The notes below the pieces were generated by a model. The model worked only from the letters and a program-made list of their open reading frames with translations, made no database searches and was not told where the DNA came from. The position numbers and the translations under genes are program-made. This document shows, piece by piece, positions 16,985 through 24,982 of a stretch of DNA of 64,000 nt (position 1 is the stretch's first letter; the number at the start of each line of letters is the position of its first letter). This stretch comes from Hyphomicrobiales bacterium (lineage in GTDB: Bacteria > Pseudomonadota > Alphaproteobacteria > Rhizobiales > Rhizobiaceae), in contig UBMU01000021.1 in assembly GCA_900466605.1 (NCBI GenBank), forward strand, positions 1 to 64,000, written 5' to 3'.

Positions 16985-18490
16985 ATGACCTTCGACTATG
17001 ACGTGATCGTCATCGGCGGCGGCATCAACGGTTGTGGCGTCGCGCGCGATGCCGCAGGCCGTGGATACAAGGTACTGCTGGCCGAGATGAACGATCTTGC
17101 CAGCGGCACATCATCCGCCTCGACCAAGCTCATCCATGGTGGACTGCGCTATCTCGAGCATCGTGAGTTCAGGCTGGTTCGTGAAGCTCTCATGGAGCGG
17201 GAAGTGCTTTGGAGCCTCGCGCCACATATCATCTGGCCACTCCGCTTTGTGCTTCCTCATCATTCGGCGCTCCGTCCGGCCTGGATGCTGCGCCTTGGGT
17301 TGTTCATCTACGATCATATTGGCGGGCGCAAAAAGCTGCCGCCCACGAAGGTCCTCGATCTTCGCACGGATACGGCAGGAATACCGCTTCGCGACCAGTT
17401 CAAGAAGGGATTTGAATATTCAGATGCCTGGGTGCAGGACGCACGCCTGGTCGTGCTCAACGCAAGGGATGCGGCCGAGCGAGGTGCTGAGATTCTCACT
17501 CGCACCGAGGTAACTGAGGTGCGGCGGAAGGCGGAAGGATTTTCCGTTTCTCTCTTCAATCGCAGCGCGAAGTCGAGCCGGACGGTTACGGGTCGCGTTG
17601 TCGTCAATGCAGCCGGCCCCTGGGTCGATAGCGTCGTCTCCATGGCCTCGCAGGGCGAAAGTCCACGTAACGTCCGTCTTGTTCAAGGCAGCCACATCGT
17701 GGTGCGCAAACTCTTTGCACATGACAAGGCGTATATTTTTCAAAACAGCGACAAGCGGATCATCTTTGCCATTCCTTATGAGGATGATTTCACTTTGATT
17801 GGCACCACGGACCGCGACCACAATGGTGCGCCGGAGGCCGTCCGGATCAGCACCGAGGAAACCGAATACCTCTGCGCATCGGCAAGTGCCTATTTCAAGA
17901 AGCAGATATCGCCCAAGGATGTTGTCTGGTCCTATTCCGGGATACGCCCACTCTTCGAACAAGGTGCGTCAAGCGCTCAGGAGGCAACGCGCGACTATGT
18001 CTTGAAGGTCGATGGTGATAAGGCGCGGGGAGCCATGATCAACGTGTTCGGCGGCAAGATCACCACTTACCGTCGCTTGGCAGAGTCCGTTCTCTCCGAG
18101 ATCGAGCATCTGCTTGGTGCACGTAAGCAAAGCTGGACGGCAACTGCGCCACTACCCGGAGGCGACTTCGCCGTTGACGGCTTCGACGACCTCGTCGCCA
18201 AGCTTGTTCGGCGGGCTCCAGGGGTCGAGACAGCGACCCTCCGTCGCCTTGCCCGCCTTTATGGAACCTCTGCTTTCGACATCCTTGGTGGGAAAGGCGA
18301 ACTCGGCGAGATCGTTGCGGGAGATCTTGGTGCAAACGAAGTCGACCATCTCGTCAAGCGGGAATGGGCGGTTTCTACCGATGACATTCTTTGGAGACGC
18401 ACGAAGCTCGGGCTTCGGTTTAGTCCGTCCGAAGTCAAGGCACTGCAGGCATTTCTTCAACAGGCTGCAAGCCAAGCCGCAGTCGGCTGA
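16985..18490 (+). CDS. glpD: glycerol-3-phosphate dehydrogenase (FAD-dependent, aerobic type)
   Basis: A 501-residue flavoprotein, the same length as E. coli GlpD. The FAD motif GGGINGCG is at 11-18, followed by the family signature around GTSSASTKLIHGGLRYLE. Later come IPYEDDFTLIGTTD and the C-terminal domain with VFGGKITTYRRLAE. It oxidises glycerol-3-phosphate to dihydroxyacetone phosphate and passes electrons to the quinone pool at the membrane. The ATG is 1 bp after the aldehyde dehydrogenase stop, so it belongs to the same operon. With glpK next, it would feed glycerol freed from sulfoquinovosyl glycerol into central metabolism. Confidence 0.92.
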   Translation: MTFDYDVIVIGGGINGCGVARDAAGRGYKVLLAEMNDLASGTSSASTKLIHGGLRYLEHREFRLVREALMEREVLWSLAPHIIWPLRFVLPHHSALRPAWMLRLGLFIYDHIGGRKKLPPTKVLDLRTDTAGIPLRDQFKKGFEYSDAWVQDARLVVLNARDAAERGAEILTRTEVTEVRRKAEGFSVSLFNRSAKSSRTVTGRVVVNAAGPWVDSVVSMASQGESPRNVRLVQGSHIVVRKLFAHDKAYIFQNSDKRIIFAIPYEDDFTLIGTTDRDHNGAPEAVRISTEETEYLCASASAYFKKQISPKDVVWSYSGIRPLFEQGASSAQEATRDYVLKVDGDKARGAMINVFGGKITTYRRLAESVLSEIEHLLGARKQSWTATAPLPGGDFAVDGFDDLVAKLVRRAPGVETATLRRLARLYGTSAFDILGGKGELGEIVAGDLGANEVDHLVKREWAVSTDDILWRRTKLGLRFSPSEVKALQAFLQQAASQAAVG

Positions 18491-18510
18491 ATCCAACGAT
18501 CGAGGTAATG

Positions 18511-20019
18511 ATGAGCGGTTACATCCTTGCAATTGACCAGGGCACGACGTCGACGCGATCAATCGTCTTCGACAAGCACTACCGCGCACGAGGTCTAGGG
18601 CAACAGGAGTTTGCGCAGCACTTTCCTCGTTCCGGCTGGGTCGAGCATGATCCTGAGGACCTTTGGCGCTCCACCGTCGAGACAGCACGGGACGCGATCG
18701 GCGCTGCCTCTATCGAACCGGGGGAGATTGCCGCCATCGGCATAACCAACCAGCGAGAGACAACGATCATCTGGGACCGCCGGACAGGTAAGGCAATACA
18801 CAACGCCATTGTCTGGCAGGATCGGCGTACGGCGCAAGCATGTGCGCGCCTGAGAGCCGAAGGAGCAAGTGACCTCATCGCCTCGCGTTCGGGTTTGCTT
18901 ATCGATGCCTACTTCTCGGCAAGCAAGATCGCCTGGGTTCTCGATAACGTCAGCGGTGCGCGACAGGCGGCCGATGCAGGCCATCTGGCATTCGGGACCG
19001 TCGACAGCTGGTTGGCATATCGGTTGACTGGCGGTCAACGCCACGTGACCGATATTACCAATGCCTCGCGGACAATGCTTTGTGATATTTCATCGGGGCA
19101 GTGGGATGAGGAGTTGCTTCGGTGCTTCAACATTCCACGCTCCATCCTGCCTGAAATCCTGAACAACGTTGATGATTTCGGAGTAGCACGGCGCGATATT
19201 CTCGGAGCAGAGATCCCTTTGCGAGGGATGGCCGGTGATCAGCATGCCTCCCTTGTCGGTCAGGCGTGCTTCGAGCCGGGCACCATGAAGGCAACTTATG
19301 GCACCGGCTGTTTTGCGCTGCTTAACACGGGTACGGATCGAGTGACTTCAAAAAATCGTCTCCTGACGACGGTCGGGTACAAGATCGGGCCAAAAATTAC
19401 CTATGCGCTTGAAGGATCGATCTTCATTGCGGGTGCGGCGGTGCAGTGGTTGCGTGACGGCCTCGGCATTATCGGCAACGCCGATCAGACCGCCGACCTT
19501 GCGCGACAGGCAGACCTGCAACAGCAACTCTACCTTGTTCCCGCATTCACTGGCCTTGGCGCTCCTTGGTGGGATCCTAGCGCTCGTGCCTCGCTCTTCG
19601 GCATGACCAGAAATTCCGGCCCGGCCGAGCTGGCGCGTGCTGCCTTGGATTCGATTTGTTTGCAGACGCACGACTTGATGCAAGCCATGCGCAGTGATTG
19701 GCCGAACTTCCCGATATCACTACTGCGCGTCGATGGCGGCGTGTCGAAGAACGACTGGGCCATGCAGCGGCTTGCAGATATCGTCGGGTTCCCGGTTCAG
19801 TGCGCGAGGTCTGCCGAAGTTACCGCCCTTGGCGCTGCGTGGCTGGCCGGTCACGGGGCTGGATGCTGGCCCGGCTTGGACCAGTTCGCTTTGGAACGGG
19901 AGAGCGGTCGGAGTTTCGAACCTTCCGTGGATGCCGACCAGAATTTTCAGCTGGTAAGGGGTTGGAAAGCCGCGGTGCGAGCCACCATTAATTTCAGTGC
20001 GGAAACAGCCACAAACTGA
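18511..20019 (+). CDS. glpK: glycerol kinase
   Basis: A 502-residue FGGY-family kinase. The phosphate loop is DQGTTSTRS. Glycerol-contacting positions of GlpK are kept: Arg-Glu in NQRETTIIW, Trp in VWQDRR, Tyr in DAYFSASK, and Asp in AGDQHASLVGQ. ATP-site glycines appear in TYGTGCF. Two ATGs are adjacent at 18508 and 18511; GAGG sits too close to the first, so the second is chosen. It phosphorylates glycerol to glycerol-3-phosphate, the substrate of the preceding gene product. It is the last gene of the apparent sulfoquinovose operon; about 700 bp without a convincing gene follow. Confidence 0.93.
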   Translation: MSGYILAIDQGTTSTRSIVFDKHYRARGLGQQEFAQHFPRSGWVEHDPEDLWRSTVETARDAIGAASIEPGEIAAIGITNQRETTIIWDRRTGKAIHNAIVWQDRRTAQACARLRAEGASDLIASRSGLLIDAYFSASKIAWVLDNVSGARQAADAGHLAFGTVDSWLAYRLTGGQRHVTDITNASRTMLCDISSGQWDEELLRCFNIPRSILPEILNNVDDFGVARRDILGAEIPLRGMAGDQHASLVGQACFEPGTMKATYGTGCFALLNTGTDRVTSKNRLLTTVGYKIGPKITYALEGSIFIAGAAVQWLRDGLGIIGNADQTADLARQADLQQQLYLVPAFTGLGAPWWDPSARASLFGMTRNSGPAELARAALDSICLQTHDLMQAMRSDWPNFPISLLRVDGGVSKNDWAMQRLADIVGFPVQCARSAEVTALGAAWLAGHGAGCWPGLDQFALERESGRSFEPSVDADQNFQLVRGWKAAVRATINFSAETATN

Positions 20020-20718
20020 TTAGCTAGCTTGGACATTTAGAGAAAAATGAACCGCTGAGAAATCGATCCGCCTGACCATATCTACCAAGGACCCAGCCTT
20101 CGACTTCGCATCCGCGAGCGATATTGAGACCATCGAGCGCGCTTGCAGATTGACCGGTGGCGCCAAGCCATACGAGATAGTCTCGCGGAAGCTGAAGAAG
20201 CAATTCGTGGCGAGTTCGTCGAATCTGCTCGCAGCTTCATCCTTATGAACGATTGCTCGGAAGCTAAATCCAGGAAGGTGCTTCGACAGTTCCGGTGTGG
20301 CGCTTCGTGATAGCTTCAAGCGCTACCCCGCAGCGGTTGGCATCTTTGTGGTGCGCCACTCTTCGTACACTTCGCGGGCATCGTCATGCCGTGGATAGTC
20401 GCGCTGCAACGACCCGACCCCTATAGGCTTCACTCGGGAGGACTCTTCCCAATCGTGAAGCTTTTACGGTTCGCCGATCACCTTCGACGGCATTGCGACT
20501 GGAAGCACCACCACTCCGTCGTCAGTTGCACCTATCGACTGGTGCGCACTAAGAAATGCCCTGGCTTTTGCCTGCTCTACATTCGTTCGGTTATCGAGCG
20601 CGCTGCCTGTGCTCGATCAGAGAGGCGGCGCACACGAACTCTTACCCGAGGATGAGTGTCGCTTACTTCTTCTCGCCCTATCTCCACGCAAATACGCGGT
20701 CCAAACTAGGAGATACAC
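20020..20718. other. degenerate spacer between glpK and transketolase
   Basis: No convincing gene. One plus-strand frame at about 20068-20248 reads with a coding look (DPAFDFASASDIETIERACR then LTGGAKPYEIVSRKLKKQ) and ends in TGA, but has no start codon and no family I recognise; it may be a decayed gene. The region ends with AGGAG just before the transketolase start. No clear terminator was found after glpK. Confidence 0.4.
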
Positions 20719-22749
20719 ATGCCCGATACCACCGTATCTGTTCCCGCACCGAAAGACCCCCACCTGCGCAAGCTCGCCAACTGCATCCGCTTCCTCTCAA
20801 TGGATGCAGTCCAGCAGGCCAAAAGCGGCCACCCTGGAATGCCCATGGGCATGGCGGATATCGCCACAGTCTTGTTCTCTGAATTCATGAATTTCGATAG
20901 CAAGGACCCATACTGGTACGACCGCGACCGGTTCCTGATCTCGAACGGCCACGGATCAATGCTGCTCTATAGTCTTCTGTACCTGACTGGTTACGAGGAT
21001 ATGACCATCAACGAGATCAAGAACTTTCGTCAGATCGGGTCCAGGACTGCGGGACATCCGGAATATCGCCATGCAACGGGCATCGAAACCACAACCGGGC
21101 CGCTGGGGCAGGGGCTGGCCAACGGGGTCGGCATGGCCCTGGCCGAGCGGATCATGAACGAAAAGTTCGGCGACGATCTCTCGAACCATTACACCTACGT
21201 CTTCCATGGTGATGGTTGCCTGATGGAAGGCATCAGCCAGGAAGCCATCGCGCTCGCAGGTCACCTGAAACTCGGGAAGCTCATCTATTTCTGGGACGAC
21301 AACTCGATTTCCATCGACGGCGCAACCAGCCTCGCTGAATCCGATGACCATGTAGTGCGTTTCCGTTCGGCAAACTGGCATGTCCAGCAGATCGACGGAC
21401 ACGATACCGATGCTATCAGGGCAGCGATCATCGAGGCGCAGAAGGTCAGTGATCGACCGTCGATGATCGCCTGCAAGACGGTCATTGGTTTCGGCTTTCC
21501 AACAAAGGCTGGTACTCAGAAGGCGCATAGTGATGCGCCGGGCGAAGAAGAGATTGCAGGCGCAAGAAAGCTCTTGGATTGGTCTTCGCCTCCGTTCGAG
21601 ATCCCGGATGATCTGCTTGAGGCGTGGCGGTCCATTGGCTCAAAGGGGCAAAACGAGCGGACTGCTTGGGCAGTGCGCGTCCACACCACGAACGAGGAAA
21701 TCCGCACGGAATTTGAGCGCCGGATGAAAGGTGATTTGCCGAGCGACTGGCGCAAGGCAATCGACGCGGCCAAGAGTGAGTTGTTGGCAAGCGAAAAGGA
21801 TCTGGCCACTCGCCAAGCCAGTGGCACCGTCCTTAATCACCTCGCCGAGGCCTTGCCGGAATTGATTGGCGGTTCAGCAGATCTGACGCCGTCCAACAAC
21901 ACGAAGGCCAAGTCGCAAATCGAGATCGCACCGGGCCAGTATGCGGGTTCCTACGTCCATTACGGCGTGCGAGAACACGGCATGGCAGCTGCGATCAACG
22001 GTATCGCGCTCCATGGAGGCCTGATCCCCTACGGCGGTACCTTTCTTACCTTCTCTGACTACGCCCGTCCTGCAATTCGTCTTGCCGCAATGATGGAAAT
22101 CCGGTCGATCTTCGTCATGACACACGATTCCATCGGCTTGGGCGAAGACGGCCCAACCCACCAGCCGGTCGAGCATTTATCCGCCCTTCGAGCAATCCCC
22201 GGGCTCGCGGTTTACCGACCGGGCGATCCGATTGAGACCGCGGAGTGCTGGGAAACAATCCTTGATGCTCCACGTCGAGCTTCCCTGATTGCGTTGTCCC
22301 GGCAGCCAATGCCGCTACTTCGCAAGGAGCCTGGTGGGGAAAACCTGTCCGCAAAAGGCGGGTATGTGCTGTTGGAGGCGGAAGGCGGCGAGCGTCAACT
22401 GACGATTATGGCGACCGGGTCCGAACTCCATCTGGCGGTTCAGGCCAGAGATAAATTGCACGTCAAAGGTGTTCGGACAGCCGTCGTCTCGATGCCGTGC
22501 AGGCTGCTTTTCGAGGCGCAATCGCCGGAATACCGGCGGGAGGTGCTGGGGCCAAATTCAGCGCGAGTTGCTGTTGAAGCAGCCGTGCAGGACAGCTGGG
22601 ATCGATATCTGGGATTCAATGGTCGCTTCGTGGGTATGCACAGCTTCGGTGCATCCGGAAAGATCGACGCCGTCTACAGGAAGTTCGGCATAACAGTCGA
22701 TGCCGTTGTGCAAGCCAGCGAAGAAGCGCTGGCTGCCGCTTCTGCCTGA
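20719..22749 (+). CDS. tkt: transketolase
   Basis: A 676-residue full-length transketolase. The N-terminal motif SGHPGMPMG, the TPP/Mg motif GDG at 164-166 through Asn195 (DDNSISIDG), GPLGQGLANGVGMAL, and the pyrimidine-domain catalytic-Glu segment YGVREHGMAAAING are all present. It transfers two-carbon ketol units between sugar phosphates in the pentose phosphate pathway. AGGAG precedes the ATG. It is not contiguous with the sulfoquinovose operon (a 700-bp degenerate gap separates them) and nothing in it points to a sulfosugar-specific transketolase. It may be an accessory paralogue. Confidence 0.92.
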   Translation: MPDTTVSVPAPKDPHLRKLANCIRFLSMDAVQQAKSGHPGMPMGMADIATVLFSEFMNFDSKDPYWYDRDRFLISNGHGSMLLYSLLYLTGYEDMTINEIKNFRQIGSRTAGHPEYRHATGIETTTGPLGQGLANGVGMALAERIMNEKFGDDLSNHYTYVFHGDGCLMEGISQEAIALAGHLKLGKLIYFWDDNSISIDGATSLAESDDHVVRFRSANWHVQQIDGHDTDAIRAAIIEAQKVSDRPSMIACKTVIGFGFPTKAGTQKAHSDAPGEEEIAGARKLLDWSSPPFEIPDDLLEAWRSIGSKGQNERTAWAVRVHTTNEEIRTEFERRMKGDLPSDWRKAIDAAKSELLASEKDLATRQASGTVLNHLAEALPELIGGSADLTPSNNTKAKSQIEIAPGQYAGSYVHYGVREHGMAAAINGIALHGGLIPYGGTFLTFSDYARPAIRLAAMMEIRSIFVMTHDSIGLGEDGPTHQPVEHLSALRAIPGLAVYRPGDPIETAECWETILDAPRRASLIALSRQPMPLLRKEPGGENLSAKGGYVLLEAEGGERQLTIMATGSELHLAVQARDKLHVKGVRTAVVSMPCRLLFEAQSPEYRREVLGPNSARVAVEAAVQDSWDRYLGFNGRFVGMHSFGASGKIDAVYRKFGITVDAVVQASEEALAAASA

Positions 22750-22946
22750 CGAGGTTTTCGTCGCGTTTTGCGCTTCGGGGTGCGTAGGTGCCCTGAAGCC
22801 ACGGCGACCTTCTCGAAGTTCTCGATAGTGACCATCTAGTTTTTCGCCATTTCGCTTCACCGATCGGCACCCCACCTAACGTTCCAAGATCCAAACGCGA
22901 GGGCGTCGAAGGCTGCCCGCGACTTGGCCAATGGGAAAAAGTGATC

Positions 22947-23996
22947 ATGGCAAAGACAAATGTAGAATTCGGACTGGATACCTTCGGGGACGTGACGCAC
23001 GACGCCACCGGCCAGCCTGAGACGTATGCTCAGGTCATTCGGAATGTGATCAAGGAGGCAGTGGTAGCCGACGAGGTAGGGGTCGACTTCTTTGGCATTG
23101 GCGAACACCACCGCGAGGATTTCGCGGTTTCCAGCCCGGAAACTGTTCTTGCGGCCATTGCGACAGTGACCGAGAGGATCAAACTTGGTTCGGCCGTGAC
23201 GGTGCTAAGTTCAGACGACCCGGTGCGCGTCTACCAGCGGTTCGCAACGGTCGACGCCGCGTCCAACGGCCGTGCGGAGGTCATCCTGGGCAGAGGGTCT
23301 TTCACGGAGTCTTTCCCGCTCTTTGGCTATTCGCTGTCGGACTACGACAAGCTCTTTGACGAAAAGGTAGAGCTTTTCGCCCAGCTCCTTCAACAAAAGC
23401 CCGTGAACTGGGTGGGAACGACGCGACCGCCGTTGAACGGCCAGCGTGTGTTTCCGCTCGTCGAAAAGGGCCCCTTGAAGACTTGGCTAGGTGTCGGCGG
23501 AAGCCCCAATTCCGTCATTCGTGCTGCCCAGTATGGTCTCCCCATGATGCTAGCCATCATCGGCGGTAGCCCTTATCGCTTCAAACCGTTCGTCGATCTC
23601 TATCGTGACGCCAATGAGCAGTTGAAGCATCCGGCGATTCCCGTTGGTGTTCATTCCCCGGGCTACATAACCGACACCGATGCCGCTGCTAAAGCGGAGT
23701 TCTGGCCGCATTACCGCGCCATGCGAGATCGCATTGGCCGTGAACGGGGCTGGGGTCCTGTCACCGAGCGAGAGTACGAAGCCGAAATCGATCAGGGCTC
23801 GCTGTATGTCGGCTCACCCGAAAGCGTCGCCGGAAAGCTTGCGCCGGTGATCCAGACCCTTGGTATTCAGAGGTTCCAGCTGAAGTACAGCATCGGAACG
23901 ATGCCGCATGCGAAATTGATCCAGAGCATCAGGCTATTCGGGGAAGAAGTTGTTCCAAGAGTGAAAGCCTCACTTGCCAAGGACGTGGCAGCCTGA
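22947..23996 (+). CDS. LLM-class flavin-dependent oxidoreductase
   Basis: A 349-residue luciferase-like monooxygenase-fold protein. Seen are VDFFGIGEHHREDF, the strand-helix segment IKLGSAVTVLSSDDPVR, and GRGSFTESFPLFGY, all typical of the bacterial luciferase-like family that uses FMNH2 or F420. The substrate is unknown. The frame also has a GTG at 22941; the ATG at 22947 is preferred. It is a single gene between the transketolase and the msr operon. It lacks recognisable specific similarity to SsuD or SmoC beyond the common fold, so I do not link it to sulfonate cleavage. Confidence 0.75.
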   Translation: MAKTNVEFGLDTFGDVTHDATGQPETYAQVIRNVIKEAVVADEVGVDFFGIGEHHREDFAVSSPETVLAAIATVTERIKLGSAVTVLSSDDPVRVYQRFATVDAASNGRAEVILGRGSFTESFPLFGYSLSDYDKLFDEKVELFAQLLQQKPVNWVGTTRPPLNGQRVFPLVEKGPLKTWLGVGGSPNSVIRAAQYGLPMMLAIIGGSPYRFKPFVDLYRDANEQLKHPAIPVGVHSPGYITDTDAAAKAEFWPHYRAMRDRIGRERGWGPVTEREYEAEIDQGSLYVGSPESVAGKLAPVIQTLGIQRFQLKYSIGTMPHAKLIQSIRLFGEEVVPRVKASLAKDVAA

Positions 23997-24475
23997 CCTT
24001 CTTAGGAGAAAGCTCTTGCCGCTCTTTGCCAGTATGGTCGCGGAAAGGGGCAGACTGCGACAACGGCTTGGCTTTCCTGTGGCGGCTGTATGAAGGGCTT
24101 TACGGCTCGGACAAAGCCGCCGGCCGCGAAGGTGCCTACCAACCTGTCGGGTGCCGTGTGAGGCCCGCTCGGAGCGAAGGTCCATCCTGATTCTCAGCTC
24201 CGGGCGGGTGCCCTTTGCAGTGCTCCTCGAGTGTTTTCCGAGTGGGATCCTAAAACGACAACTGGATCTCTCCCAGTCTCGCGAGCTTCTTGGAGGCGAT
24301 TGTCTAATCCGCAGCCGAGGACTGAGCCGGCCTTCACGTTTCGGTGTCTTCATCATCATGTGTGTAACAAAAACGGGCTTTCTCACGTAGTTCCGGTAAG
24401 CAGTATATTCAGTGGAATATACTGCTCCAAGCAAACGGGCCTGGTGTGTCACGTAAGGTGTGAGGAGAAGCGAAT
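23997..24475. other. non-coding region upstream of the msr operon
   Basis: No supported gene in about 480 bp; the open frames here are Arg/Ser-rich antisense or chance frames. Its notable content is the perfect palindrome at 24400-24425 close to msrB. Confidence 0.5.
24400..24425. promoter_or_regulatory. perfect 11+11 palindrome upstream of msrB operon
   Basis: GCAGTATATTC, then AGTG, then GAATATACTGC: both 11-bp arms match perfectly. It ends 50 bp before the msrB start codon, in operator or promoter-overlap position. There is no T-tract, so a regulator binding site is likelier than a terminator. No adjacent regulator gene is present to name the protein. Confidence 0.6.
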
Positions 24476-24964
24476 ATGTTTACCAGACGTCTGTTGTTTC
24501 TCGGTGCGGGACTGGGTGTCGTGGCATCACGCGTTGGCTGGGGCGAGGGAGAAGCAGTCGCGGCGCAGTCCTTCCCCGTCTCACGTTCCGATGCAGAGTG
24601 GAGAAAGATTCTCACGGCCGACCAGTACTCGGTGCTGAGGCAGCAGGGGACCGAGTATCCCTTCACCAGCCCACTGTTGAACGAACACCGCAAGGGCAAT
24701 TTCGCCTGTGTGGGCTGTGATCAGGACGCCTTCTCCTCGACCACGAAGTTCGAAAGCGGCACTGGCTGGCCAAGCTTCTGGGCACCGCTCGAGGGCGCGG
24801 TATCGACTAGAAAGGACAGTTCAGGGGGCATGGTGCGTACCGAGGTTCACTGCAGCCGTTGTGGCGGCCATCTTGGCCACGTCTTCGACGACGGTCCAAA
24901 GCCGACCGGGCTGCGATACTGCATGAACGGCGTTGCCATGACTTTTCATCCGGCCTCGTCCTGA
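24476..24964 (+). CDS. msrB: exported methionine-R-sulfoxide reductase
   Basis: A 162-residue MsrB. An N-terminal signal (FTRRLLFLGAGLGVVA, with an Arg pair) precedes the SelR domain. Structural zinc ligands are Cys78/Cys81 (CVGC) and Cys126/Cys129 (CSRC); the catalytic Cys149 is in GLRYCMN. No other Cys exists, so this is a one-Cys MsrB with no internal resolving residue. GAGGAG precedes the ATG. It is the first gene of a three-gene operon with a CcdA-thioredoxin protein and MsrA, pointing to repair of oxidised Met in periplasmic proteins. Confidence 0.9.
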   Translation: MFTRRLLFLGAGLGVVASRVGWGEGEAVAAQSFPVSRSDAEWRKILTADQYSVLRQQGTEYPFTSPLLNEHRKGNFACVGCDQDAFSSTTKFESGTGWPSFWAPLEGAVSTRKDSSGGMVRTEVHCSRCGGHLGHVFDDGPKPTGLRYCMNGVAMTFHPASS

Positions 24965-24982
24965 TGCTTGCGAGATAAACCT

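Noticed and set aside
20719..22749. Transketolase as a sign of the sulfo-transketolase pathway
   Set aside because: The sulfo-ED enzymes are complete and the tkt looks like a standard housekeeping type, separated by a degenerate gap.
22947..23996. The luciferase-like enzyme as a sulfoquinovose monooxygenase (SmoC-like)
   Set aside because: Only the general LLM fold is visible, it is not in the SQ operon, and the operon already has a full sulfo-ED route.
23970..24452. 160-codon minus-strand frame upstream of msrB
   Set aside because: Arg/Ser-rich, no family pattern, runs through the perfect palindrome and into the end of the LLM gene.
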